21,091 nucleotides of DNA from Candidatus Aminicenantota bacterium (lineage in GTDB: Bacteria > Acidobacteriota > Aminicenantia > Aminicenantales > UBA4085). Positions 6,236 through 14,758 of the stretch are shown here, one piece after another. The DNA is taken from assembly GCA_003154255.1 (NCBI GenBank), contig PMCY01000186.1, forward strand, positions 1,846 through 22,936. Direction: 5' to 3'. The notes below the pieces were generated by a model. That model had not been told where the DNA came from. It ran no database searches and saw only the letters and a program-made list of their open reading frames with translations. A program made the translations under genes and the position numbers. Numbering within the stretch: position 1 is the first letter of the stretch; the number at the start of each line of letters is the position of its first letter.

Positions 6236-7930
6236 ATGGACGACGCCATATGGATCCTTTCTGCCGCCCGCGACGAAGCACGAACGATCGCTTCCGCGCT
6301 GGGGCTGCCCCTGCCCATCGCTCAGGTCCTGGTCAATCGTAAAATCCTCGATCCGGCCGCGGCCCAAAAATTCCTTCATGGGACCCTCGAAGATTTCAAC
6401 GACCCGTTCCTTTTTTCAGGGATGAAGGCGGCGGTCGAGCGTATCGAAACAGCCGTCTCCCGCGGCGAGAAGATTCTTATTTTCGGCGACTACGACGTCG
6501 ACGGCATCCTCTCCATGGTCATGCTCCACAAGGCCCTGACCACCATGGGCGGGCGGATCGATTATTTCATCCCTGAGCGCATCAAGGACGGCTACGGCAT
6601 CAAGGACGAGCATATCGCCGTGGTCCTGGAACGGGGCGCCCGGCTGGTCATCAGCGTCGATTGCGGGATCAAGGCCGGCGGTTTCGTCCGCCGCGCCGCC
6701 GAGGCCGGCGTGGACGTCATCGTCACCGACCATCACCTGCCCGGCGCCGATCTGCCTCCCGCGGCCGCCGTCCTGGATCCCGTCGTCGAGGGGGCCGGCT
6801 ATCCTGAAAAGAACCTGGCCGGAGTCGGGGTTGTCTTCAAGCTCATTCAGGCCCTCTTCCAAAAAACCCGCTGGGCCGGTTCCCTGCGCCACTATCTCAA
6901 GCTGGTCGCCCTCGGTACGATCAGCGACATTGCCGAGCTGCGGGGGGAAAACCGCCTCTTCGTCAAGAACGGGCTCAAGGAACTGGAGAGCGTCGCCAAT
7001 CCCGGTCTGCGCAGCCTGTTCGATGTCTGCGGCCTCCTGGGCAGGAAGATCTCGGAAGGGGACGTCGGCTTCCGCATCGGCCCGCGGATCAACGCGGCCG
7101 GACGGATGGGCGAGACCGATCTGGCCGTGCGCTTGTTCTTCGCCACCACCGACCGGGAGACGATGGATATCGCCCGCCGGTTGGACGCGCTGAATTCCCA
7201 ACGTCAACAGGCCGAGGAGAAAATCTTCCAGCAGGCCGCCGATCGTGTCCGGGCCAATAAGTACGACGAAAAATATAAAATCCTGATCCTGGGCGGTGAG
7301 GAGTGGCAGAGAGGGATCGTCGGCATCGTCGCCTCGCGGCTGAAGGACGCTTTCCGCCGCCCCGTCGTTCTTTTCGCCTACGAGGACGGGCGGGCCTTCG
7401 GCTCCGGCCGCTCGATCAGCGAATTCTCGCTCATCGCCTGCCTGGAGGAGAGCGGGGGCCGGTTCCTTTCTTACGGCGGCCACACTTATGCCGTCGGTTG
7501 CACCTTGATGCGTGAAGATCTGCCCGATTTCCGCCGCGGGGCCAACGCCGTGGCCGAAGCCCGTTTGACCGATGACGATCTGCGTAAGAAGCTCCGCCTT
7601 GACGCCGAAATGGAATTCAAGGATATCGAAGGAAAGGGCTTTTTGGAAACCTACGCCTTGCTCTCCCCGTTCGGCGTGGGAAACTCCCGGCCCGTCTTCA
7701 TGTCCCGGCAAGCCGAGGTCGCCGCCCCTCCCCAAACGATGAAGGGCAAGCACCTCAAGCTCCTGCTGCGCCAGAACGGCCGCGTTTTCGAGGCCGTCGG
7801 ATGGGACCGCGCCGCTTGGGCCGACCGGATCGGAAAGGGCGACCGGATCGACGTGGCCTATTCCCTGCTATTTTCCTCTTATCTGGGGGAAAACAAGCTC
7901 CAACTGTCCCTGGAAGGGGCCCGGCAATGA
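6236..7930 (+). CDS. recJ: Single-stranded-DNA-specific exonuclease RecJ
   Basis: RecJ degrades single-stranded DNA 5' to 3' in recombination and mismatch/base-excision repair. The 564-aa product is of usual length. Motifs in order are FGDYDVDG (83-90, metal-binding aspartates), VDCG (141-144), TDHHLPG (164-170, the DHH signature), ALGTISDIAEL, PRINAAGR and a DHHA1-type motif YGGHTYAVG. The last has TYAVG where GGHxxAAG is common. An OB-like C-terminal domain follows. ATG 6236 gives the expected W near residue 6. An in-frame TAA lies just upstream, so this start is well fixed even though no ribosome binding site is seen. It opens a ten-gene operon and overlaps the next gene by ATGA. Confidence 0.96.
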   Translation: MDDAIWILSAARDEARTIASALGLPLPIAQVLVNRKILDPAAAQKFLHGTLEDFNDPFLFSGMKAAVERIETAVSRGEKILIFGDYDVDGILSMVMLHKALTTMGGRIDYFIPERIKDGYGIKDEHIAVVLERGARLVISVDCGIKAGGFVRRAAEAGVDVIVTDHHLPGADLPPAAAVLDPVVEGAGYPEKNLAGVGVVFKLIQALFQKTRWAGSLRHYLKLVALGTISDIAELRGENRLFVKNGLKELESVANPGLRSLFDVCGLLGRKISEGDVGFRIGPRINAAGRMGETDLAVRLFFATTDRETMDIARRLDALNSQRQQAEEKIFQQAADRVRANKYDEKYKILILGGEEWQRGIVGIVASRLKDAFRRPVVLFAYEDGRAFGSGRSISEFSLIACLEESGGRFLSYGGHTYAVGCTLMREDLPDFRRGANAVAEARLTDDDLRKKLRLDAEMEFKDIEGKGFLETYALLSPFGVGNSRPVFMSRQAEVAAPPQTMKGKHLKLLLRQNGRVFEAVGWDRAAWADRIGKGDRIDVAYSLLFSSYLGENKLQLSLEGARQ

Positions 7931-9891
7931 GCCTCCGGCCCCGCACCCGCCATCCTCTGCGCTGGATCCGGCGCCTGCAGATCCTTTTTGCCGTCGGGCT
8001 GGCGGTGGTTCTGGTAGCCATCGGCGGATATTTTCTGACCCATCTCAAGCGCACCGCCGGCGTCGAATCGAGTGAGGAGGGCTTCTCACCTCAGAAGATC
8101 GAGGTCCAGGAATCGGCCAGCCATTTCGAGTTCGACCGCGGCCGGGGCCGGATGGACATCAAATGCAACAAGCGGTATCTCGGATCGGACGGGCTGTATC
8201 ATCTGGAGGGCGACGTAAAGGTCCTCGATTACGGCAAGAAGGGCGGCCGGGAAATCCGGATCAACGCCGACCAGGCCGTGAGCGACAAGGACCAGGCCAT
8301 GATCCGTTTCATGGGGCGTGTCTCGATCACCTCGAAAGGCCTGACCCTGAAGGCGGATTCCTTCTCCTATGATAAATCCCGCGACCTTGTCTTCAACGAG
8401 ACGGGCGTGACCATGCGCTCGGAGCGCTTCACCGGCTCGGCCAAATCCTATGCTTATTCCCTGGTCGATGAAACCGCCGTTCTGGAGGGGGATGTCGAAT
8501 TCTCCATCCGTCCGCAGATCGGCGATTCCGAGTTTCTCATCGTCAAGGGCCGGCGGATGGTGTTCAACTATCCCCGCCGGCGGGCCCACATCGAGGGCGG
8601 CATAGATCTTCGCCATGGCCGCAGCCGGGGCACCGCCGACGCCGTGGAGATCCAGCTGTTCGAGGACAAGGACTATATCCATCTCTTTTGGCTGATGGGC
8701 CGGGCCCACATCGTCATGCGCGAAGCGGCCAAGCCGGCCAAGGCCAAGGCCCGGCCGGCCGCCCCGAAAAAGGACGAACCGGCCCTGGCCCAATCCAACG
8801 AAGCGCTGTTCCTTTTCGACAGCGCCGACCAGGACATCGACGCCGACCAGATCCTGATGGCGGCCTTCGAGAAAGTCCGCCGCCTCCGCGGCGTCCGGGC
8901 CCGGGGGGGGGCCTCGTTCGTCCTGTCCTCCGCCGAAGGCCAGTCGACCCGCATCGAGGGTGACGCGGTCAATTTTGTCTTCGATTCCCTGCGCGGCCTG
9001 GAAGCGATCGACGTCCGGGGCCCGGGCCGCGTCCGCGGCGTCAGCAAGGAGGTCCCCGGCGGGCGCTCGATCGAAGGCCGCTTCATCTTCTACGACGGCT
9101 TCGACCGCGTTCTCAAGGCCGCGGGCAACAGTCAAAACCCGGCCCGTTCGATCTCCGAGGGGCGCGACGTCCGGGCCGGGAACATGGTCCTTTTCTTCCA
9201 AAACAATTCCTTTGATGCCTGGGGCTCGGTCAAGGCCGTCCTGGAAGATTCCGCCGCCCCGGGGACGGCTTCGGCCGGCGGCTTCTTCACCGCCGGCAAG
9301 CCTGTTTTCGCCCAGGCCCGGCTGCTTCGTTTCATCCAGGCTCGGCAGGAGCTCGTTCTGACCGACAAGGCCCGGCTCTGGCAGGACAAGCAGGTTCTGG
9401 AAGGCCCGGAGATCGCCATCAACAAGGAGACCCAGGCCATGCGCGGAACACAGGGCGTTAAAACCCAATTCAGCCATGCGCCCAAGGCCGGCGGCCCCGA
9501 CGAACGCGTCGAAGTCGGAGGCGAAAAAATGGACTACGATCCCAAAACCCGGATCGTCGTCTTCAGTGGAAACGGCTATCTGCTGACCAGGGACGTGGAC
9601 ATCCGGGCGGCGACCGTGGCCATCGTCCCCGAGGCTTCGGCCGGCAAGCCCCGCCTCATCCAGGCCCGGGGGGCGGTCGTCCTCAAGCTGAAGAAGACGC
9701 GGGAGGGCCGGGGCGAAGCCGCCGACTACGATGTCGGGCTGGAGACGATCGTCCTGACGGGCCACCCCGTCGTCGTCGACCGGGAAAAAGGCACCTTCCG
9801 GGGCGATAAATTGACATTCAATTTGGCCGATGGTAACATCCAGGTGGATAATCGGGATCAGCAGCGATCGGATGTCGTTATCAAGTCGTGA
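7927..9891 (+). CDS. LptC-LptA fusion-type LPS transport protein (OstA-like)
   Basis: The product is 654 aa. It has a short basic N terminus, one transmembrane helix (about residues 18-38) and a long periplasmic part of OstA/LptA-like beta strands. The first segment (about 60-190, for example LYHLEGDVKVLDYGKKGG and DETAVLEGDVEF) looks like LptC. An Ala/Lys/Pro-rich insert at about 265-290 separates it from further OstA-like repeats. The C terminus (VVFSGNGYLL, IVLTGHPVVVD, then GDKLTFNLADGNIQV) matches the typical end of LptA. LptC (about 190 aa) and LptA (about 180 aa) are normally separate, so this one protein may supply both the membrane anchor and the periplasmic bridge. The next gene is lptB, which supports the role. 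The start ATG overlaps the recJ stop. Domain borders are approximate. Confidence 0.8.
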   Translation: MSLRPRTRHPLRWIRRLQILFAVGLAVVLVAIGGYFLTHLKRTAGVESSEEGFSPQKIEVQESASHFEFDRGRGRMDIKCNKRYLGSDGLYHLEGDVKVLDYGKKGGREIRINADQAVSDKDQAMIRFMGRVSITSKGLTLKADSFSYDKSRDLVFNETGVTMRSERFTGSAKSYAYSLVDETAVLEGDVEFSIRPQIGDSEFLIVKGRRMVFNYPRRRAHIEGGIDLRHGRSRGTADAVEIQLFEDKDYIHLFWLMGRAHIVMREAAKPAKAKARPAAPKKDEPALAQSNEALFLFDSADQDIDADQILMAAFEKVRRLRGVRARGGASFVLSSAEGQSTRIEGDAVNFVFDSLRGLEAIDVRGPGRVRGVSKEVPGGRSIEGRFIFYDGFDRVLKAAGNSQNPARSISEGRDVRAGNMVLFFQNNSFDAWGSVKAVLEDSAAPGTASAGGFFTAGKPVFAQARLLRFIQARQELVLTDKARLWQDKQVLEGPEIAINKETQAMRGTQGVKTQFSHAPKAGGPDERVEVGGEKMDYDPKTRIVVFSGNGYLLTRDVDIRAATVAIVPEASAGKPRLIQARGAVVLKLKKTREGRGEAADYDVGLETIVLTGHPVVVDREKGTFRGDKLTFNLADGNIQVDNRDQQRSDVVIKS

Positions 9892-10620
9892 GTGATGAAA
9901 TCGGATTTGAAAGCCGTCGGTTTGCGCAAGAGCTACGGCGCCAAGACGGTGGTCGATGGCGTCTCCGTGTCCATTCAGCGGGGCGAAATCGTCGGCTTGC
10001 TCGGCCCGAACGGGGCCGGTAAAACCACCACCTTCGCCATGATCCTGGGGCTGGTCCAGCAGGATTCCGGGCGCATTATTCTCGACGACGAAGACATCAC
10101 CGACCTGCCCATGTATCTGCGGGCCCGGCGCGGCATCTGCCTGCTCCCTCAGGAACCCTCGGCGTTCCGCCGGCTGACCGTCGAGCAAAATCTCCTGGCC
10201 ATCATGGAAACTATGCCCGGCGGCTATCCCCAGGCCGGCGCCTCCGCGGCCGGCCTGCTGGGCGAGTTCGGGCTGGGCCGATTGGCCCGGGCCCGGGCTT
10301 TCACCCTTTCGGGCGGGGAGCGGCGCCGCCTGGAGATCGCCCGCGCCCTGGTCACCGAACCGGACTTCATCCTGCTCGACGAACCCTTTACCGGAATCGA
10401 TCCTATCGCCATTCAGGAGCTGCAGCGGATCATCCGCGCCCTCAAGGCCCAGGGGCTGGGCATTCTCATCACCGACCACAGTGTCCGCGAGACGCTCAAG
10501 ATCTGCGACCGCGCCTATATCATCGATAAGGGTACGATCTTCAAGGAGGGCCGTCCCGGCGACATCGTCGCTTCCGCCGATGTCCGCCGCGCCTACCTGG
10601 GCGAAGAGTTCGCCCTTTGA
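9892..10620 (+). CDS. lptB: LPS export ABC transporter ATPase LptB
   Basis: LptB powers LPS extraction from the inner membrane with LptF/G and LptC. The 241-242 aa product has Walker A GPNGAGKTT (about 37-45), Q loop LLPQEPS, ABC signature LSGGE (138-142), Walker B FILLDE (158-163) and switch His195 (ITDHS). LptB-specific wording is present: DDEDITDLPMYLRARRGI and PSAFRRLTVEQNLLAIME. The frame opens with GTG 9892, directly followed by ATG 9895; the ATG is as likely and residue numbers refer to it. It starts right after the LptC-LptA fusion stop, so it is translationally coupled. LptF/G are not in the window. Confidence 0.95.
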   Translation: MMKSDLKAVGLRKSYGAKTVVDGVSVSIQRGEIVGLLGPNGAGKTTTFAMILGLVQQDSGRIILDDEDITDLPMYLRARRGICLLPQEPSAFRRLTVEQNLLAIMETMPGGYPQAGASAAGLLGEFGLGRLARARAFTLSGGERRRLEIARALVTEPDFILLDEPFTGIDPIAIQELQRIIRALKAQGLGILITDHSVRETLKICDRAYIIDKGTIFKEGRPGDIVASADVRRAYLGEEFAL

Positions 10621-10648
10621 GCGGAGCGGCGCGGGGACGCGAAAAATC

Positions 10649-12121
10649 ATGAAGCAGCGCCTCGACCAGCGGCAGGTCCAGAAGCTCATCCTGGCGCCCG
10701 CTCTGCAGCAGGCCATCAAGCTCCTGCCCATGACCAACCTCGAGCTCATCGAGGTCATCGACGAAGAGCTGAGCGAAAATCCCATGCTGGAAATCGAGGA
10801 GGAGCTCGAGGAGAAGAAACCCGAGACGGAGGAAGGGGCCGATCCGGAGACGGGGGCCGAATCAGCCAAGAGCGAGACGCTCGAGCCGGCCGCCGACGAC
10901 GCGGGCCCGCCCGTCGACGGCGAAGAGCGCGAGTTCGAGACCTATTTCCAGGAATATTTCGACGACGGGTTCCGTTCCCAGCCCCAGGAGCGGTACGAAG
11001 GGCCGACGCTGGAGGCCACCCTGCCGGGCCCGGCGACGCTCTGGGACCACCTCGACTGGCAGGCCAATCTGACTTTCTTCGAAGCCGGCGAACGCGAAGC
11101 GGCGGAGCGGATCATCGGCAATATCAACGAGGACGGCTATCTCGTTCAGGCGCCGGCCGAGCTGGCCGAGGCGGCCGGCCTGCCGCTCGAGACCATCGAG
11201 GCCGTCCGGGCCAAGATCAAGATGTTCGACCCGGTCGGCGTCGGGTCGCTCGATTTGCGCGAATGCCTCCTGGCCCAGATGGACTATATCCAGATCAAGG
11301 ACGAGACGGCCCGCGAGATCGTCCTCCACCATCTGCCCTTGCTGGAAAAATCCGACTTCGTCCAGCTGGCCAAGGTCCTTAACGTGGTCCCCGCCTCGGT
11401 CAAGTACCACGTCGAGATCATCAAGCGCCTGGACCCGGCGCCCGGCCGGAAATACAGCGAGGACCGCCCGTCTTACGTCTACCCCGATATCATCGTCACC
11501 AAGGAAGGCGACGAGCTCAAGATCAGCCTGAACGACGAGGGCCTGCCCCGCCTGCGCATCAACGGCTATTACCGCCAGCTTTTGGCCAAAGCCTACCAGG
11601 AGAACCCCGACGCCTATCGCTTCCTCAAGGACAAAATGAAGAAGGCCCTGTGGTTCCTGCGCAGCCTCGATCAGCGCGACCAGACGATCTACAAGGTCGC
11701 CCGTTACATCGTCGACAAGCAGAAGGACTTCATCGAGAAGGGCCTCGATTTCATCCGCCCCCTGACCCTCATGGAGATCGCCCAGGATGTCGGCGTTCAC
11801 GAATCGACGGTCGGCCGGGTCGTGGCCAACAAGCACATCGTCACGCCCCGGGGCGTCTTCTCCCTGAAGTATTTCTTCCACAAGGCCCTGGCCGGGGATA
11901 CCGGGGAGGACATCTCCTCGCTTTTGGTCAAGGAGCACATCCGCAAGCTGGTCGAATCCGAAGACAAGGCCCATCCCTTGAGCGATATGGAGATCGAGGC
12001 CATCCTCGACCGGGAGAATTTCCACATCGCCCGGCGGACGGTGGCCAAGTACCGCAAGCAGCTGAAAATCCTGCCGTCCCATATCCGGAAACGGAAATTT
12101 CTCCTGGAGGATCATTCATGA
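10649..12121 (+). CDS. rpoN: RNA polymerase sigma-54 factor RpoN
   Basis: Sigma-54 directs RNA polymerase to -24/-12 promoters and needs AAA+ activators. The 490-aa product has the Gln/Leu-rich activator-interacting region I (LILAPALQQAIKLLPM, to about residue 50) and an acidic region II (about 51-100, many Glu/Asp). The core-binding domain follows (about 125-320), then a helix-turn-helix (about 371-410, LMEIAQDVGVHESTVGRV) and the RpoN box ARRTVAKYR (461-469) near the end. An apparent longer frame starting at 10481 overlaps lptB out of frame; ATG 10649 gives the canonical N terminus. The 28-nt gap after lptB has no promoter that I can see. The lptB-rpoN-hpf order is widely conserved in proteobacteria. 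Confidence 0.96.
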   Translation: MKQRLDQRQVQKLILAPALQQAIKLLPMTNLELIEVIDEELSENPMLEIEEELEEKKPETEEGADPETGAESAKSETLEPAADDAGPPVDGEEREFETYFQEYFDDGFRSQPQERYEGPTLEATLPGPATLWDHLDWQANLTFFEAGEREAAERIIGNINEDGYLVQAPAELAEAAGLPLETIEAVRAKIKMFDPVGVGSLDLRECLLAQMDYIQIKDETAREIVLHHLPLLEKSDFVQLAKVLNVVPASVKYHVEIIKRLDPAPGRKYSEDRPSYVYPDIIVTKEGDELKISLNDEGLPRLRINGYYRQLLAKAYQENPDAYRFLKDKMKKALWFLRSLDQRDQTIYKVARYIVDKQKDFIEKGLDFIRPLTLMEIAQDVGVHESTVGRVVANKHIVTPRGVFSLKYFFHKALAGDTGEDISSLLVKEHIRKLVESEDKAHPLSDMEIEAILDRENFHIARRTVAKYRKQLKILPSHIRKRKFLLEDHS

Positions 12122-12651
12122 ACGTGCAATACACGTCCCGCCATGAGCCCCTGGCGCCCGAGCTCCGCGAGTTCTGCCAGGCCCGGTTCAAGGCCCTGTC
12201 CAAGATGATGAGCTTCGCCACGGACGTGGATGTCATCACCTCGCTGGAGAGGAACCGGCACAAGGCGGAGATTCACGTACTGGCCAAAGGGGGCGGCCTG
12301 ATGGTGGCGGAGGAAGGGCCCGACCTGGCCGGTTCGCTCCACCGCGCCTTCGATCACCTGGAGATGAAGCTGAAGAAGGAGCGCGAGAAATTCCGGGAGA
12401 AGAAGCGCCGCGGCAGCCGCGAGCGCAAAGAACTGGCCTCGCCGGTCGAGCCGGGTGTTCCGGTCGAGCCCGAACGCCGCTGGGTCCGGTCCGCCCATTA
12501 TTCGGCCAAGCCCATGACCATCGAAGAGGCTTTGACCCAATTTGAACTCAAGAAGAAGGAAGTCCTGATGTTCCGGCGCGAGGAGACCGAGGGCTGGGCC
12601 GTTGTCTTCCGCCGCAAGGACGGCCGCATCGGTCTGGTGGAGCCGGAATGA
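12118..12651 (+). CDS. hpf: Ribosome hibernation promoting factor, long form
   Basis: The product is 177 aa. The N-terminal S30AE/YfiA domain (about 1-100) starts MNVQYTSRHEPLAPELREF and ends in a basic Lys/Arg-rich helix. A variable linker follows. The C-terminal dimerisation domain (about 124-177) has KPMTIEEALTQFELKKKEVL and WAVVFRRKDGRIGLVEP. The long form makes 100S ribosome dimers without RMF. GGAGG lies upstream and the ATG overlaps the rpoN stop (ATGA). Linkage to rpoN is typical. Confidence 0.94.
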   Translation: MNVQYTSRHEPLAPELREFCQARFKALSKMMSFATDVDVITSLERNRHKAEIHVLAKGGGLMVAEEGPDLAGSLHRAFDHLEMKLKKEREKFREKKRRGSRERKELASPVEPGVPVEPERRWVRSAHYSAKPMTIEEALTQFELKKKEVLMFRREETEGWAVVFRRKDGRIGLVEPE

Positions 12652-12655
12652 CTCG

Positions 12656-13219
12656 ATGAGCGTTTCGCCCCGCGCCGCCTCCATCATCCCGGGCGGACTC
12701 CTGCGCATGTTCGGCCTGGGCGTCCTCATCATCGGCGACAGCGGGGTGGGCAAGAGCGAGAGCGCGCTGGAGCTCATCGCCCGCGGCCACCGCTTCATCT
12801 CGGACGACGTGGTCCAGGTCCGCCGCGGTCCGCGGGGCGGTCTCATCGGGCGGGCCCCGTCCATCAGCCGGCATTTCATGGAGATCCGCGGTCTGGGCAT
12901 CATCAACATCCGGGAGATCTTCGGTCCCCGCTCGATCGCCCTGGAAGCGCCGATCGACCTGGTCATCCGTCTCAAGAAATGGCAGCTCAAGAAGGAGTTT
13001 GACCGTCTCGGCCTGCGTTTTCCCGAGGACACGCCCATCGCCGGCCTGAGGGTCCCCCAGATGAACATCCCCGTCGCCCCCGGCCGCAATATCGCCACCC
13101 TGATCGAAGTGGCCTGCCAGGTCCACCTCTTGAAGCGGCGCGGCTACACGGCCTCCCTCGATCTCAGCGCCAAGCTCGACCGGGCCATCGCCCGGGGCGG
13201 GCCGAAAGGCCGCTCATGA
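12656..13219 (+). CDS. hprK: Truncated HPr kinase/phosphorylase (catalytic domain only)
   Basis: HprK phosphorylates and dephosphorylates Ser46 of HPr. This 187-aa product has only the C-terminal kinase domain; full-length HprK is about 310 aa. Walker A is GDSGVGKS (27-34), followed by DD at 50-51, signature EIRGLGIINI (76-85), FDRLGL and PGRNIATLIEVA. The conserved histidine of the IHGVLV segment just before the P-loop is replaced: the aligned residues here are IIPGGLL, with Pro12 in place of His. There is no room for an N-terminal domain, because only 4 nt separate the start from the hpf stop. Short HprK proteins are known in alphaproteobacteria, but as I recall they keep the His. It overlaps rapZ by ATGA, and a matching Ser46 is present in the HPr encoded downstream. 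Confidence 0.88.
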   Translation: MSVSPRAASIIPGGLLRMFGLGVLIIGDSGVGKSESALELIARGHRFISDDVVQVRRGPRGGLIGRAPSISRHFMEIRGLGIINIREIFGPRSIALEAPIDLVIRLKKWQLKKEFDRLGLRFPEDTPIAGLRVPQMNIPVAPGRNIATLIEVACQVHLLKRRGYTASLDLSAKLDRAIARGGPKGRS

Positions 13220-14073
13220 CCGGCGACCGCTTTCTGATCATCACCGGGCTGTCCGGATCGGGCAAGACCGTGGTCAGCCGGTTTCTGGAGGACCTCGGCT
13301 ATTACTGCGTCGACAACCTGCCGGCCACCCTCATTCCAAGCCTCATCAATCTCTGGCGCCGCCGCGAACTGGCTATCGAGAAGGTGGCCCTCGTCGTCGA
13401 CATCCGCGAGCACGGCTTTCTGACGATGTTCCCTCGGATCTGGGAGGACATCCGCAAAAAGGCCGGCCCCAAGCTGATCTTCCTCGACGCCACGGACGAG
13501 ACGCTGGTCAAGCGCTTCAGCGAGAGCCGCCGGCCCCATCCTCTGGCCCGCCGGCGCTCGGTCCTGGAAGGCGTCCGCCTGGAGCGGCGCCGGCTGGCCG
13601 GGATCAAGAAGATGGCCGACGAGGTCATCGACACTTCGCAGATGTCCATCGTCCAGCTCAAGGAGACGCTGGCCCGGCGCTTCGAGCGGCGGAGACGCCC
13701 CCCCTTGCATGTCCTCGTCGTCAGCTTCGGGTACAAGTATGGCATCCCCCTGGACGCGGACCTTATCTTCGACACGCGCTTCCTGCCCAATCCCTTTTAT
13801 GTCGAGGATCTGCGGGCCAAGAACGGCAAGAGCCGCAAGGTCCGGGATTTCGTCCTCAACGCGCCCGAGACCAAAGCCTTCCTGGCCGAGCTTCAACGGT
13901 TCCTGGGCTTCCTCATGCCCCGCTTCGCCGCCGAAGGTAAGAGCCGCCTGGTCATCGCCATCGGCTGCACGGGCGGCAAACACCGCTCCGTGGTCCTGGC
14001 CGAATCGGTCAAGGATACCCTTCAGGCCGGGAAATATGATATAAAGGTTGATCATCGGGACATCTATAAATGA
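13216..14073 (+). CDS. rapZ: RapZ/YvcJ-family nucleotide-binding protein
   Basis: The product is 285 aa. It has Walker A GLSGSGKT (11-18), then EDLGYYCVDNLP (about 25-36). The C-terminal domain has SFGYKYGIPLDADLIFDTRF, LPNPFYVEDLR and IGCTGGKHRSVVLAE. E. coli RapZ is an RNase E adaptor controlling GlmZ decay and glmS; B. subtilis YvcJ binds nucleotides and has a less clear role. In many genomes it sits by PTS genes, as here between hprK and EIIA, suggesting sensing of phosphorylation or amino-sugar state. No GlmY/GlmZ-like RNA is seen in the window. It overlaps both neighbours by ATGA. Confidence 0.95.
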   Translation: MTGDRFLIITGLSGSGKTVVSRFLEDLGYYCVDNLPATLIPSLINLWRRRELAIEKVALVVDIREHGFLTMFPRIWEDIRKKAGPKLIFLDATDETLVKRFSESRRPHPLARRRSVLEGVRLERRRLAGIKKMADEVIDTSQMSIVQLKETLARRFERRRRPPLHVLVVSFGYKYGIPLDADLIFDTRFLPNPFYVEDLRAKNGKSRKVRDFVLNAPETKAFLAELQRFLGFLMPRFAAEGKSRLVIAIGCTGGKHRSVVLAESVKDTLQAGKYDIKVDHRDIYK

Positions 14074-14477
14074 TCGGCGGCATCATCGTTTCCCACGGCC
14101 GGCTCGGCGAGGAGCTCCTCAACGCCCTGACCATCATCCTGGGCGAGGCGCCCAACATCGAGGCCATTTCCATCGGCTGGTACGACGACGTGGAGGATTC
14201 CAAGCGAAAGATCAGCACCAGCCTCAAGAACGTCGACCAGAAGAGCGGCGTGGTCATCTTCACCGACATGTTCGGAGGCACGCCCTCCAATCTCAGCTTC
14301 ACCTTTCAGAAGGATGGCCATGTCGAGATCATCACCGGGGTCAACCTGCCGATGCTGATCAAATTCTGTTCCCTGCAGCGCTCCAACAGCCTCAAGGACG
14401 TGGCCCGCAAGGTCGTCGAGCAGGGGAAGAAAAATATCCACCTGGCCAGCGCCCTCTTGGCGGGCCGTCCTAGCTGA
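14070..14477 (+). CDS. PTS mannose-family EIIA component
   Basis: The product is 135 aa and consists of a single EIIA(Man)-type domain. His9 in IIVSHGRLGEELL is the expected phosphorylation site, and FTDMFGGTPSN (about 64-74) is the family hallmark. No EIIB or EIIC follows and no EIIB is fused at the C terminus. It probably accepts phosphate from HPr and acts on a regulatory target, as proposed for similar rpoN-linked EIIA proteins. It overlaps rapZ by ATGA. Confidence 0.92.
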   Translation: MIGGIIVSHGRLGEELLNALTIILGEAPNIEAISIGWYDDVEDSKRKISTSLKNVDQKSGVVIFTDMFGGTPSNLSFTFQKDGHVEIITGVNLPMLIKFCSLQRSNSLKDVARKVVEQGKKNIHLASALLAGRPS

Positions 14478-14484
14478 GGCCCGC

Positions 14485-14754
14485 GTGATCGAACAAACCC
14501 TGCGCATCAAGAACAAGCTCGGCCTGCACGCCCGGGCGGCCGTCAAGTTCGTCAACACCGCCAACCGCTTCATAGCCGACGTTCTGGTCGTCAAGGACGG
14601 CAGCTCCATCGACGGCAAGAGCATCCTGGGGATCCTGACCCTGGCCGCCACCCAGGGATCGGATATCGTCATCCGCCTGAACGGAGCGGACGAGGCCGCC
14701 GCCGCCCAGGCCCTGTCCGAGCTCATCAACAATCGTTTCGGCGAGAAAGAATAG
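14485..14754 (+). CDS. Phosphocarrier protein HPr
   Basis: The product is 89 aa. His15 in NKLGLHARAA is the enzyme I-dependent site. Ser46 in DGKSILGILTLAA is the HprK-dependent site, and the surrounding residues are like those of regulated HPr. The start is GTG 14485 with TGAGG about 6 nt upstream. Seven bases separate it from the EIIA stop and four from ptsI. Both phosphorylation sites in one HPr, with hprK in the same operon, imply dual control. Confidence 0.95.
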   Translation: MIEQTLRIKNKLGLHARAAVKFVNTANRFIADVLVVKDGSSIDGKSILGILTLAATQGSDIVIRLNGADEAAAAQALSELINNRFGEKE

Positions 14755-14758
14755 GCCC

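Noticed and set aside
8086..10869. A very long antisense open frame (over 900 codons) opposite the LptC-LptA fusion and lptB genes
   Set aside because: Typical GC-rich shadow of well-supported plus-strand genes; low-complexity composition and no recognisable domain. The same applies to the long antisense frames at 6416-7753, 10862-12115 and 18708-20675.
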